From CAYPHA01 sp964410215 (GTDB lineage Bacteria > Calditrichota > Calditrichia > Calditrichales > CAYPHA01): a DNA stretch of 64,000 nucleotides. The position numbers were made by a program, and so were the translations under genes. The DNA lies in contig CAYPHA010000002.1 in assembly GCA_964410215.1 (NCBI GenBank), forward strand, positions 121,215-185,214, in the 5' to 3' direction. The stretch's first letter is position 1, and each line of letters starts with the position of its first letter. Positions 19,637 to 28,415 of this stretch are shown here, one piece after another. A model generated the notes under the pieces. It made no database searches, was not told where the DNA came from, and worked only from the letters and a program-made list of their open reading frames with translations.

Positions 19637-20740
19637 TTATCCATCCGCTGTCAGTAACTTGTGATTACGCTCGCAGGCTTCCTTTATGGCAGGCAGATAA
19701 CCGGAGAACAGTGTTTTAAACCGGTAACGTAACAGGGGTTGCAGCAACCAGCCGACCACAGGAACCGGGCGGTAATGAATCTCTAGGAAAACGCTGGTCA
19801 TACCGGTACCGGGTTCTAGAATAAAGTAGACCGTCAGGTCCCTGGCCATAAAAGAATGAAGCATTTTTTCACCGTAGACCAGCTTATCAGATCCGAAATC
19901 ACCCTTAACGGTCTCGAACGCCATATTCTGATCGCCGATTAAGCATACATGGCGGGTACCAACCCGGTTCACCCGGTTTTCCTCGTAATGCAGTTCATCG
20001 ATACCTTTGTTCCAGGTCAACCGCAGATCCAGGTTGGAGATGATTTCATATACTTCCGCCGCTTTCCGGAAAACAGTCGTTTCAAACCGCAACGGTCTTT
20101 TCGTCTTTCTGCCCCGGGGCGCCGGAGGCGGATCCTCCACCTCACCGGATAGGTTCGTCAACGGAATATAACGGTAACCGATCTCCCCGATTTTATCATA
20201 GTTTTCTCTGCCACGCTCTATGCGTACCCAGTCGGGAAGATCCGGGAGGGCGTCTTCCGTGAGAAAGTCAAACAGGGTATCCGTAATCAGCAGATACTCC
20301 GCTTTATCGATATTGTTTTTCAACAGCCGGTGAACCAGAATCACATCGCTGCCGTGAGGTTTCCGCCGCTCCTGCACATCGATAAAACCAATATTGCCGA
20401 CATGCACGATAATTTTCAGGGACAGCTCAGCAGCGCTGCTACAGGCACCACATTGACAAATACGGTCGCGGTCATAGCGTCTGAGGTGTGAATGAAATTC
20501 CAGGAACATCTTCCGCGCCTGACCGATTATGGCTTCCAGTGGGGGTACCTGCCTGTGTTTATAAAACAGAACAGCATCGCCTTCGATTTCCGATATCACC
20601 ATAACCAGCTCATTTGCCTTGATCAATACTTCAAGCAGTTCCGAAATAATATGCTGGCTGTGCGCAATTTCAGTCGTATTTACGAAATTAGTAAATCCCG
20701 TAATATCCGGGATAAATAACAGGGAATAATCCTTTGACAT
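19637..20740 (-). CDS. DUF2652 cyclase-like protein with SRPBCC domain
   Basis: 367 residues. Residues 1-~185 match DUF2652 (LLFIPDITGFTNFVNTTE, SEIEGDAVLFYK, HGSDVILVHRLLKN), a nucleotide-cyclase-like fold often annotated as adenylate/guanylate cyclase-related. A CQCGAC cysteine motif sits in a loop. Residues ~215-365 look like an SRPBCC/START lipid- or ligand-binding domain (KAAEVYEIISNLDLRLTWNKGIDELHYEE). Whether it makes a cyclic nucleotide is unproven; only some of the cyclase metal-binding acids can be matched. It starts 17 bp after the peptidase gene's stop and is probably co-transcribed with it. Confidence 0.85.
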   Translation of the reverse strand: MSKDYSLLFIPDITGFTNFVNTTEIAHSQHIISELLEVLIKANELVMVISEIEGDAVLFYKHRQVPPLEAIIGQARKMFLEFHSHLRRYDRDRICQCGACSSAAELSLKIIVHVGNIGFIDVQERRKPHGSDVILVHRLLKNNIDKAEYLLITDTLFDFLTEDALPDLPDWVRIERGRENYDKIGEIGYRYIPLTNLSGEVEDPPPAPRGRKTKRPLRFETTVFRKAAEVYEIISNLDLRLTWNKGIDELHYEENRVNRVGTRHVCLIGDQNMAFETVKGDFGSDKLVYGEKMLHSFMARDLTVYFILEPGTGMTSVFLEIHYRPVPVVGWLLQPLLRYRFKTLFSGYLPAIKEACERNHKLLTADG

Positions 20741-20757
20741 GATTCAGGCCGAACTGC

Positions 20758-22446
20758 TCAGGATTCTACATATAATTTAACGAAATGAGCGGGATTCAGC
20801 TTTTCTCCGGTTGCTTTCTCAATCATATCATTCCATTCTAAAGATTTACCGGGCGTGAAAACCGCCTCTTTCAGGTAATCTCCGGCTTCTGCGTTATCCC
20901 AGAAAATGGTTTGCTGAAAAGACGCATTTCCGTAGAACTGTTCATTAATATGGCTTAAAAGCTGTGATGCAAACAATTCACCGAGCTGGTAGTTCTGATA
21001 ATAAACCGGATACATGGCGATATGCATTTTTGTCGCCCATTCCCCGCCGACCGGGTTTTCAGGTTTCCGGATCAACTGATATGTATTCACCAGGTTCCAC
21101 CAGAGTTCATTTAAATCCTGGTCCGGATTATTATACAGCGCTTTCTCAAAATTAAAAACAACCATGCTCCAGCGGGCAAAAATCAGTTTCGAAAGCCTGG
21201 AGCTTTTAGTCGTTACCGTTGCCACTTTTTTCTGCTCACGCTTCGAAATATCCAGGGCTTCTGCCATCCAGTGAGCGTTCGTCGCCATACGATCCATCAG
21301 CATGGCAATACCTTCGGTTGTAAAAGGATGTGCCGGGTTTCGCAGCAGGAAAGGCAGGTCCCGGTCAATATACTTGTCATACAATGCATGGCCCAGTTCA
21401 TGCAGTGTGGTGCTCATCCAGCGTTCATTGGGCACAATATTACACAAAATGCGGATATCATCCTTACGGTCAATCCAGAAAGAGAATGCATGCTGGCTTT
21501 TTCCTTCTTTTTCATAAAGATCGCTCCGTTCCAGAATATCCTCCACCGGCATATTGAACGAGTTATAAAACGTCGTCGCCGTACCGGTGATATCAACGTC
21601 TGTATAAAAATCATCCAGATTAATGGCATAGATCGCCGGTGCTTCCTGGGCAAACAGGTCTTCATAATGCCAGGGACGGAGCATCTGCCGGGCTGTCCCG
21701 TAGCGTGCCGAAAACACCTGTTCGATCTCGTCATGGACCTCTCTGAACGGTTCTTCAGTCAGACGGTACAGTTCTTCAAAAACAGCCGTAACCTCGGCCG
21801 GATCCAGTTCCGACATATCCATGGCCATCTCAAAATAAGTAGGGTAACCAAGTTGTCTGGCGGCTTCATTCCGCAATTTTGCCAATTGGACGATATCATC
21901 TGCTACTTCCAGGCCGATTGCTTTCTGGGCACGCCATACCTTTTCACGGTAAGCAGAATTGTTCTCTGTCTTTAATATCTTCGTAACATCATTATCGCTC
22001 AGAATATTACCGTCCACTTCCGTCCTGAAGTTTGCGAATACGCCTTCGACCCCCGAAGCAAGTTCCTTTATCTGCCGGTTCAGTTCGGGATTAATCTGTC
22101 CGGACAGATAATGCGTGTATAAAATATCAAGTTGCCGCTTGAGAGCAGGATCATTGATTTTTCCATCCTCCCGAAGCGTCTTTATAAAACGGAAGTCTTC
22201 GCTGTTCTGATGCATGGAATCGATACGCAGACTCAGTGTGGTCGCTTTATCGAAGTATTCTTTTTTACCCGTAATATAGGCGTTCCACTGCGCCAGGTTG
22301 TGCGCCGTCGACAACGGCTCGAGTTTCTGTTCATAGGCGGTAATGAATTGTTTCAATCCTGCTTCACTCTGAGGATATTTTTCACAGGCGATGAAACTAA
22401 GCAGAAAAAATATACTGGCAACCAGAACGATGAAAAATTTATCCAC
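20758..22446 (-). CDS. M2/M3-type zinc dipeptidyl-peptidase lipoprotein (GTG start)
   Basis: 562 residues starting at a GTG at 22446, which has GGAGG five bases upstream. The alternative ATG at 22458 overlaps that ribosome site and has none of its own. VASIFFLLSFIAC gives a lipoprotein signal. The zinc site is TTLHELGHALYDKY with the third ligand in TTEGIAMLMDR. The spacing and the DLPFLLRNPAHPF segment resemble M2 (angiotensin-converting-enzyme-like) peptidases more than classical M3, but I cannot settle this by eye. The expected role is removal of dipeptides from oligopeptides in the periplasm. It is the first gene of a two-gene unit with the DUF2652 gene. Confidence 0.88.
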   Translation of the reverse strand: MDKFFIVLVASIFFLLSFIACEKYPQSEAGLKQFITAYEQKLEPLSTAHNLAQWNAYITGKKEYFDKATTLSLRIDSMHQNSEDFRFIKTLREDGKINDPALKRQLDILYTHYLSGQINPELNRQIKELASGVEGVFANFRTEVDGNILSDNDVTKILKTENNSAYREKVWRAQKAIGLEVADDIVQLAKLRNEAARQLGYPTYFEMAMDMSELDPAEVTAVFEELYRLTEEPFREVHDEIEQVFSARYGTARQMLRPWHYEDLFAQEAPAIYAINLDDFYTDVDITGTATTFYNSFNMPVEDILERSDLYEKEGKSQHAFSFWIDRKDDIRILCNIVPNERWMSTTLHELGHALYDKYIDRDLPFLLRNPAHPFTTEGIAMLMDRMATNAHWMAEALDISKREQKKVATVTTKSSRLSKLIFARWSMVVFNFEKALYNNPDQDLNELWWNLVNTYQLIRKPENPVGGEWATKMHIAMYPVYYQNYQLGELFASQLLSHINEQFYGNASFQQTIFWDNAEAGDYLKEAVFTPGKSLEWNDMIEKATGEKLNPAHFVKLYVES

Positions 22447-22451
22447 TGTAA

Positions 22452-22456
22452 CCTCC
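22452..22456 (-). promoter_or_regulatory. Ribosome binding site deciding a GTG start
   Basis: GGAGG followed by TTACA then GTG. This spacing selects GTG 22446 over the in-frame ATG whose third base is the first G of this site. The same GGAGG-TTACA leader precedes the TTG start of icd. Confidence 0.75.
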
Positions 22457-22603
22457 ATTAAAATATTACGTTGAGCCGGTCTGTAATATACATATTATAG
22501 TGCTAAAAAGGAAAAATTATCGTCACTGCTAAAAAAATCGACGGTAAACATAACTATTCTTTTGTATTTTCGTAGTCAGGAGGAGAAACCAATCAGGAAT
22601 GTT

Positions 22604-23707
22604 ATGAATACAACCGAAGAGCGCCCCGGATTTTTTAAGACCATCATTAATGACCTGTTACAATTTATTTCCGATCTCTTCAATGGAAACCTTCTTCGTA
22701 ATTTTAAGAAGGATTTGCGTGATGTAAAGGAATTCTTCATAGAAGAAGAGCGAAAAAGGCGCCTGACGAACATGAATCGTTTCCGTCGCTTTTTTTATGT
22801 ACTGTTCTGGCTGTTACAGGCACTGATTTTTAAGCTGACCTCCTTCCGCCGTATTCTGCTGTTGTTCGGTATTCTGCTGCTTCTGGGTGCACGGAATGGT
22901 GGCCCCGCCGGCGCCAACAACCAGATTTTGCTTGGCGGACTGGTATTTCTGTTCGTACTGCTTCTTGAACTTAAGGACAAACTGACCGCTCATACGGAAC
23001 TGGAAGCCGGACGGTTCGTCCAGAAAGCACTGGCTCCGGAAACGCATCCGGACATTTCCGGATGGGATATCTGGCTTTTTACCCGTTCGGCAAACCAGGT
23101 CGGAGGCGATCTTGTTGATTACATACCCGTGGATGTCACGCGAAATGCCCTGGTAATCGGCGATGTAGCCGGCAAGGGACTGGCCGCGGCACTGCACATG
23201 GCCAAGCTGCAGGCCATTTTACGGGCACTGGCGCCCGATTACGAATCCCTTCCGCTCCTTTTCCAGCGTTTAAACCGAATACTGTACCGCGACAGCATGG
23301 CGAACAGTTTCGCTTCGCTGCTCTGTGCCGAACTTACTCCCGATGTTTCCGAAGTCCGGCTTGTCAATGCCGGGCATATGCCTCCCATTTTATTGACGAA
23401 ATCCGGCATCACAGAAATGGACAAGGGCGATCCCGCGCTGGGCCTGATTCCTTCCACCGAATACCGTTCGGTGACTGTGAAGCTTTCGGCGAATGATGTT
23501 CTTTTTATTTATTCGGATGGTGTGACTGAATCGATCAATACGGATCGGGAATTTTTTGGAGAGGACCGTCTGAAGAGAAAACTTTCAGAATCGAAAGAAA
23601 AAAACGCGGCTGAAATCGGAAAAGCCATTCTCGATGAGGTGGATCAGTTCGCGGATGAAGCGCCGGCAATGGATGATTTGTCGATGCTCGTGATAAAAAA
23701 ACGCTAA
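22604..23707 (+). CDS. Membrane-anchored SpoIIE/RsbU-type serine phosphatase
   Basis: 367 residues from the ATG at 22604 (AGGA five bases upstream); an in-frame TTG at 22562 is less likely. A cytoplasmic N-terminal ~60 residues precede two or three hydrophobic helices (~62-135). The PP2C-type phosphatase domain then has all its metal-binding blocks: NQVGGDLVDY, GDVAGKGLAAALHMAK, VNAGHMPPIL, YSDGVTES and MDDLSMLVI. Family members dephosphorylate anti-sigma-antagonist (STAS) proteins in partner-switching circuits. No STAS or kinase gene lies next to it, so its target must be elsewhere. It is divergent from the peptidase gene across a 157-bp gap. Confidence 0.92.
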   Translation: MNTTEERPGFFKTIINDLLQFISDLFNGNLLRNFKKDLRDVKEFFIEEERKRRLTNMNRFRRFFYVLFWLLQALIFKLTSFRRILLLFGILLLLGARNGGPAGANNQILLGGLVFLFVLLLELKDKLTAHTELEAGRFVQKALAPETHPDISGWDIWLFTRSANQVGGDLVDYIPVDVTRNALVIGDVAGKGLAAALHMAKLQAILRALAPDYESLPLLFQRLNRILYRDSMANSFASLLCAELTPDVSEVRLVNAGHMPPILLTKSGITEMDKGDPALGLIPSTEYRSVTVKLSANDVLFIYSDGVTESINTDREFFGEDRLKRKLSESKEKNAAEIGKAILDEVDQFADEAPAMDDLSMLVIKKR

Positions 23708-23725
23708 TGGTACCTTTACTGCCCC

Positions 23726-24094
23726 TTAAGACATTACATCATCAGGATTGGTCGATTTTTCCAGTGCATAGGCGCTGGGAGTTTTCCCGTAATAATCCTT
23801 AAACAACCTGGCAAAGTAAGATAAATTGTTAAATCCTACCTCAAAAGCGACATGGGTAATCGTCACCTCAGAGTTGCGAATCAAGCCGGCCGCCTGCTTT
23901 AAGCGGTAATTCCGCACGACTTCGCTTACCGAATGATTGGTCGCAGCCTTGGTTTTCCGGTGTAACTGACTCCGGCTCAAACCGATTTCTTTTTCTACCT
24001 GTCCAACCTGAAATTCCGTGTCTGTTGCATGCTTCGCGATGACTTCATACAGCTTTTTGACAAAATTTGTGTCAATGCTCCCAAAATCATGCAT
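23726..24094 (-). CDS. Minimal AraC-type DNA-binding protein
   Basis: 122 residues from the ATG at 24094, preceded by AGGGG at seven bases; the upstream in-frame start at 24124 has no site. The whole protein is one AraC/XylS helix-turn-helix pair (VEKEIGLSRSQLHRKTKAAT and ITHVAFEVGFNNLSYFARLF, then GKTPSAYA). No ligand or receiver domain is present. It resembles the C-terminus of hybrid two-component regulators and may be a stand-alone fragment of one or a partner-dependent regulator. It is convergent with the phosphatase gene, 18 bp apart. Confidence 0.88.
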   Translation of the reverse strand: MHDFGSIDTNFVKKLYEVIAKHATDTEFQVGQVEKEIGLSRSQLHRKTKAATNHSVSEVVRNYRLKQAAGLIRNSEVTITHVAFEVGFNNLSYFARLFKDYYGKTPSAYALEKSTNPDDVMS

Positions 24095-24193
24095 CGTGTT
24101 TCCCCTGTTAATATTCAGACACACTGTTTACTTGAGGATCTTTTTCTTGTATCCGGAGATAATATGACACACGAAATGTGAAATATCTACCTC

Positions 24194-24224
24194 ATTTGTA
24201 TCAAAAAGTATCACAAATGTATCA
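24194..24224. promoter_or_regulatory. Possible operator upstream of the AraC-type gene
   Basis: ATTTGT ... ACAAAT (24194-24199 and 24213-24218) forms an inverted repeat, overlaid by three GTATCA direct repeats spaced 11 and 10 bases apart. It lies ~100 bp upstream of the regulator start, where autoregulation would be expected. This is a pattern only; no binding evidence. Confidence 0.35.
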
Positions 24225-24261
24225 TTTGGCGGAAAATATGTTGACATTTTACAACATCGGG

Positions 24262-24303
24262 GTAAAAAAAACACAAAAGCGGCCATCCGGGCCGCTTTTG
24301 CTT
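24262..24303 (-). terminator. Rho-independent terminator of the beta-helix gene
   Basis: On the minus strand a GC-rich hairpin (AAAAGCGGCC ... GGCCGCTTTT with a short CGGAT loop) is followed by GTG and eight T. It lies 33 bp after the stop of the 784-residue protein gene. Confidence 0.88.
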
Positions 24304-24335
24304 TTGGAGGATCACTGTAGCAGATCCTGGGGGCT

Positions 24336-26690
24336 TTATCGAAGAATGGTGAGTTTTCTGGTTTTGCTGAATTGGCTGTTTTTGCCTTGTGCAACCATTT
24401 TACAGAAATATACACCGCTTGGAAGGCCGGAAGCGTCCCATTGCAGGGAATAGGTACCCGCCGGTTTTTTACCGGACACCAGAACAGCCACTTCCTGGCC
24501 GAGCAAATTATAAATGGAAATGTGTACTTCACTGGGATAAGGAAGCGGAAAGCGTATAGCCGTGACAGGATTAAAAGGATTTGGAAAATTCTGTAAGAGA
24601 TCAACTTGCGCAGGTTTCGTTTTGGAAGAACTCTCCGGATACATGACATCAATCTTCTCATTCCAATAAACTTGACCATTACTTTCTACCACCAAATGTG
24701 CCTGGAAATCATTGCCTTCCATACCTTCCGGTACAATTATCAGGAAATCTTTATCACCGTGTGATATTTCGCCCGGTGCCATATCACCTACGTGAGAAAC
24801 AACATTCTCCTTTATAATTATATTTTCCGTTCCATTGAATTGCAGCCGGAAATTTACATTTTCTGCAATGGCTTTTTTACCTGTATTCTGAAGAAATAAC
24901 CTCACTTGCAGTACTGTGTGAAGTCCGGTTGTTGGTTTTTCATCTTTGTTTACAATTTCGATTTTATTTAGCCCTACAGGCCCGACGGTTGTGAAATACT
25001 GGTTGTCTAAAAACAACAGACCATCATTTTCCGCTTTATTCTCAACAAGAATGGATAAACGGTAATAATCCTCAACAGGAGGTACCTTAAATGTGCCTTT
25101 ATAAAGCACATCAGAACTTTTTGGATCTTCGGATTCAGATTGTTTTGTTAAATTTATTTCATTTAATTCTTTATAGTTTTTCGAAAGAAGTACTGCTTTC
25201 ACGTCTACCGTTTTTCCGGACGGGTTATGCAGCTCCATTTTGATTTTCAGATCATCATTTCCAGGTTGCGCATATAACCTGGAGAGATTTGTACTGACCG
25301 GATAAGGCTTACCACTAAAGACAGATTCCACTGCACCCAGATCTATTTCATTATCTACCGGACAGGGCCGCAGACATCCTTTATAGTCGCATTGCGGACA
25401 GCATATTTTTGTAACGCCGGAATTCATTTCTGAACATCCTGTCCCGATACAACCGCTATGTGCAGATAATTCATATTCGGAATTTTCAAATTTTGGGTCG
25501 AGACAGAAAATTCCATCATTCAGACTTGCCCATTTTTCATCACTTATTGTACAATTTTTTACCATTGGATGAGCATTGCACATATCAATTTCATTCCGAT
25601 TACCAGGATTCCAGAATATGGTATTAAAAATCAGTGGATCGGCATGTTCAACATAAAGACCTGCTCCCGATAGGGCCCCCTGATTATCGGCAATGGTATT
25701 ATTCACCAACACCGGAAACGGGTCAGGCTCAACACGGCAAATACTTATACCGCCACCCCTTATGGCAAAATTGTGGTGAATAACATTGTTGGCAACGGTT
25801 ACAGGGGACCCGGAAATCCCGATTCCACCGCCACGCCCACTCATTGTTTCCATTTTATTATGAGCGATTTCGTTGCACATTATCATGTTTTTTTCGTCGG
25901 CATTCAGCATGAAACATCCCGTACCTCCGGCAGATTCTTTTGAGTAAAGTGTGTTTGTTAACAGTTTATTTTTAAGCACCAGGCATTCGCCGCCATGAAT
26001 ATAGATACCACCTCCGGATACTTCCAACGAGGCCGTACAGGAATTGTTCTTGATAATATTACTCTGAATTCTGCCATTACCATAAAGTTCAATTCCTGCA
26101 CCTGTTGCCTCCGCTTCACCAAGGCAGGTATTCCCGGATATTTCGTTAGATTCGATAATAACCCAATGGTCACTGCGCAGTGGTACCTGACTGATACCGG
26201 CACCACCGGCCCTGTTTCCCATAACGGTATTGCTGATAATATGGTTGTGGCTAATCCGTGCACCCGAATGGACCAATCGAATGCCACCGCCGCAGACTTT
26301 AAATTCCCCGGCCGCTTCGTTGAATTCCGTAACAGTTCCCGAACCACCCGTTATGGTAAAACCTGTTAGCACGGAATTCGTATCTTCCCCGGATGTAAAT
26401 GAAACGACAGAAGCCGGTTCGCCCGGTTTTGGCTTACTGCCGTTGATAATCGTGACATCGATGTAACCTTTCAATCCCTCTGTTAGGAAACGACTGCCGA
26501 CAACAATGGCTTTACCTTTAAAGTCAATATTTTCATAATAAATGCCATAATTGACGAGCACCGTATCGCCGTCCTGTGCTTTGTCGATACCTTCCTGGAT
26601 GGTTCCAATGGTATCTGCTACGAAAATGATATGGGCCTGTCCTAACGTACAGACCGCTAACACGATTAGAATGGAAATGATGCGTCTCAT
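24336..26690 (-). CDS. Secreted pectate-lyase-like beta-helix protein with CARDB-like and sorting domains
   Basis: 784 residues from the ATG at 26690, which has GGAGG eight bases upstream and begins a clean signal peptide (MRRIISILIVLAVCTLGQA). The first ~430 residues are a parallel beta-helix of the PbH1/NosD kind (TIGTIQEGIDKAQDGDTVLV, NNIIKNNSC-type turns, GGGI steps). A cysteine-rich link (~440-465: CIGTGC, CCPQCDYKGCLRPC) follows. Two beta-sandwich segments (~490-690), the second CARDB-like, precede the sorting domain (NFPNPFNPVTAIRF). No lyase catalytic residues can be assigned. Similar proteins bind or present polysaccharide at the surface. Confidence 0.85.
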   Translation of the reverse strand: MRRIISILIVLAVCTLGQAHIIFVADTIGTIQEGIDKAQDGDTVLVNYGIYYENIDFKGKAIVVGSRFLTEGLKGYIDVTIINGSKPKPGEPASVVSFTSGEDTNSVLTGFTITGGSGTVTEFNEAAGEFKVCGGGIRLVHSGARISHNHIISNTVMGNRAGGAGISQVPLRSDHWVIIESNEISGNTCLGEAEATGAGIELYGNGRIQSNIIKNNSCTASLEVSGGGIYIHGGECLVLKNKLLTNTLYSKESAGGTGCFMLNADEKNMIMCNEIAHNKMETMSGRGGGIGISGSPVTVANNVIHHNFAIRGGGISICRVEPDPFPVLVNNTIADNQGALSGAGLYVEHADPLIFNTIFWNPGNRNEIDMCNAHPMVKNCTISDEKWASLNDGIFCLDPKFENSEYELSAHSGCIGTGCSEMNSGVTKICCPQCDYKGCLRPCPVDNEIDLGAVESVFSGKPYPVSTNLSRLYAQPGNDDLKIKMELHNPSGKTVDVKAVLLSKNYKELNEINLTKQSESEDPKSSDVLYKGTFKVPPVEDYYRLSILVENKAENDGLLFLDNQYFTTVGPVGLNKIEIVNKDEKPTTGLHTVLQVRLFLQNTGKKAIAENVNFRLQFNGTENIIIKENVVSHVGDMAPGEISHGDKDFLIIVPEGMEGNDFQAHLVVESNGQVYWNEKIDVMYPESSSKTKPAQVDLLQNFPNPFNPVTAIRFPLPYPSEVHISIYNLLGQEVAVLVSGKKPAGTYSLQWDASGLPSGVYFCKMVAQGKNSQFSKTRKLTILR

Positions 26691-26917
26691 GGGGTTTCCC
26701 TCCAAATTAAATGATACGTATGCCCCACAGAAGACCAATCATTCCATTGATAACTGTCTACAGTGTCCTTAATTTTTTAATTAATGTTAAAGAAAGGAGA
26801 AGAAAATTGTGATTTAAATATATAGGTGTGATTTTCGAATGTCTAACACATATGTTTCATTTTTTACTTTTTTTGAATTTTTATACATAATTACAGAAAA
26901 AAATAGAACAGGTATGC

Positions 26918-28237
26918 TTATTTCAGCAGGATCATCTTCCGGGACTGTATCATTGGTGCCGTTTGCCCGTGTATACCCGTCCCCCGGTTATCCGTGCTGA
27001 GCCGGCAGAAATAGACACCCCCGGGCAGATCAGTGGCGTTCCAGCGGACGGTATATTCCCCCACCGGCTGCATTGCCGATACCAGCGTGGCAATTTTCTG
27101 ACCCAGAACATTGTGGATAGTCATTTCCACATTCTGTTGCGACGTAATATTTTGCGTCCCCACATTTTGCGTCCCCACGGAACGGGAATCGGTAATGTAA
27201 TAACGAATGGTCGTCGTCGCATTAAACGGATTCGGGTAATTCTGGTGCAATTCCACCCGGGAAGGTACCTGCACATAGCGATTATCTTCAACGAATCCGG
27301 TTTCCGGAAAGAGATAATCAGACGAACCTTTCAGTAAGGCATGCGCCACCCTTGAAAAAGCAGCCCTGTCATCATTACCATAAATATCTTCATAGGTCAG
27401 CGCCATGACCGATTCCCCGTAGTTCAACCAGAACCAGCTTTCGGGATAGTGGGTCGGTGTACCGGAAGCCCAGGTTACTACATAATCCCAGGATTGTATA
27501 CCTTCAGGCCAGTAATTCCGGACGTTGTCAATGTAACGCTTTTCCAGTTCCGTATAGTCAACGGAAGTACCGTTTTCATGATGGAAAACAAAAAAGCGTT
27601 TGCCGTCGGATGACGAATGCATATTCAATGCAATGCGCACAGGAGATTCCGATGCCATGTATTCCTGGAAAAGTGCTTTCAGGGCCGCCGTTTCCGGCTG
27701 ATGCGGATTCTTGTCCCAGTTACGCTCCAGGTCGTAATCGTTGGCATTATGCCTGGGAATGCCCAGTTCGACGCCATCGGGATTGTACATGGGCATGATG
27801 TTAACAATACAACGTTCACGTATGTCTTCTGCAAACAGCGAATCTGAAAGTAATAAATCAATCATGTCACGCGTAATCCAGGAGGATTGCACTTCCTGTG
27901 GATGGGTACGGGCATGAATGGAGATGCGCTCCCGCGGGATGGCTGAGGGACTGGTATCTGTTACAGCCAGGGTCCAGAGTGTCCTTCCCTGAACACTGGT
28001 TCCGGCGGAATCGATCCGCACAAAGGGGCTTTCCGCCCAGCGTTCCAGATCAGCGAGCAGGGAATCATAGTTATATCCCCAACCGGGTCCGAGTAGTTTC
28101 AGAAGACGGAACGCTTCGGCTTCGGGAATCGCACAGGGATAAACACGTTCATTGAATGGGGCAGGTTCTTTACCGAATCCCGCAGGGGTTGTTACCCCAA
28201 TTATAAAAAGAATAAAAATGATTTTCCGGTAGTGCAT
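26918..28237 (-). CDS. Secreted M14 zinc carboxypeptidase with sorting domain
   Basis: 439 residues with AGGAG upstream and signal peptide ~1-22. The M14 zinc site is visible as HARTHPQE (H..E) with the third ligand in IALNMHSSSDG. Substrate-carboxylate binding is in NPDGVE..RHNANDYDLERNWD, and the catalytic glutamate is probably in MALTYEDIYG. The family trims C-terminal residues from peptides. The sorting domain contains a decayed, partly duplicated palindromic insert (27136-27178) in its first loop. A 178-bp divergent intergenic region separates it from the toroid-protein cluster. Confidence 0.9.
   Translation of the reverse strand: MHYRKIIFILFIIGVTTPAGFGKEPAPFNERVYPCAIPEAEAFRLLKLLGPGWGYNYDSLLADLERWAESPFVRIDSAGTSVQGRTLWTLAVTDTSPSAIPRERISIHARTHPQEVQSSWITRDMIDLLLSDSLFAEDIRERCIVNIMPMYNPDGVELGIPRHNANDYDLERNWDKNPHQPETAALKALFQEYMASESPVRIALNMHSSSDGKRFFVFHHENGTSVDYTELEKRYIDNVRNYWPEGIQSWDYVVTWASGTPTHYPESWFWLNYGESVMALTYEDIYGNDDRAAFSRVAHALLKGSSDYLFPETGFVEDNRYVQVPSRVELHQNYPNPFNATTTIRYYITDSRSVGTQNVGTQNITSQQNVEMTIHNVLGQKIATLVSAMQPVGEYTVRWNATDLPGGVYFCRLSTDNRGTGIHGQTAPMIQSRKMILLK
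27136..27178. repeat. Decayed palindromic element with duplicated half, inside coding sequence (M14 sorting domain)
   Basis: Arms 27136-27147 and 27152-27163 pair at 9 of 12 positions around a TATT loop. The 15-bp half ATTTTGCGTCCCCAC (27149-27163) is repeated directly at 27164-27178. In protein it reads V-G-T-Q-N twice. It has the same position and orientation as in the CotH gene and looks like an older, rearranged copy. Confidence 0.7.
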
Positions 28238-28415
28238 TCCAGATTCTCCTGTTTGTGTCCATTGAAAATAAGTTATTTAAAGAATAAATCAAAATATCCG
28301 AATATTAATGGCAAGATACTAAATAATCTGAAAATATGTCTAAGAATACATTTCTTATTCAAATTTTTGTTATATTGATGCTAATTTTGTTAAATCGAAT
28401 TCCGTACGTAAGGAC

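Noticed and set aside
24128..24679. 183-codon minus-strand frame
   Set aside because: Overlaps the terminator and the end of the beta-helix gene in another frame and has low-complexity composition. No start signals.
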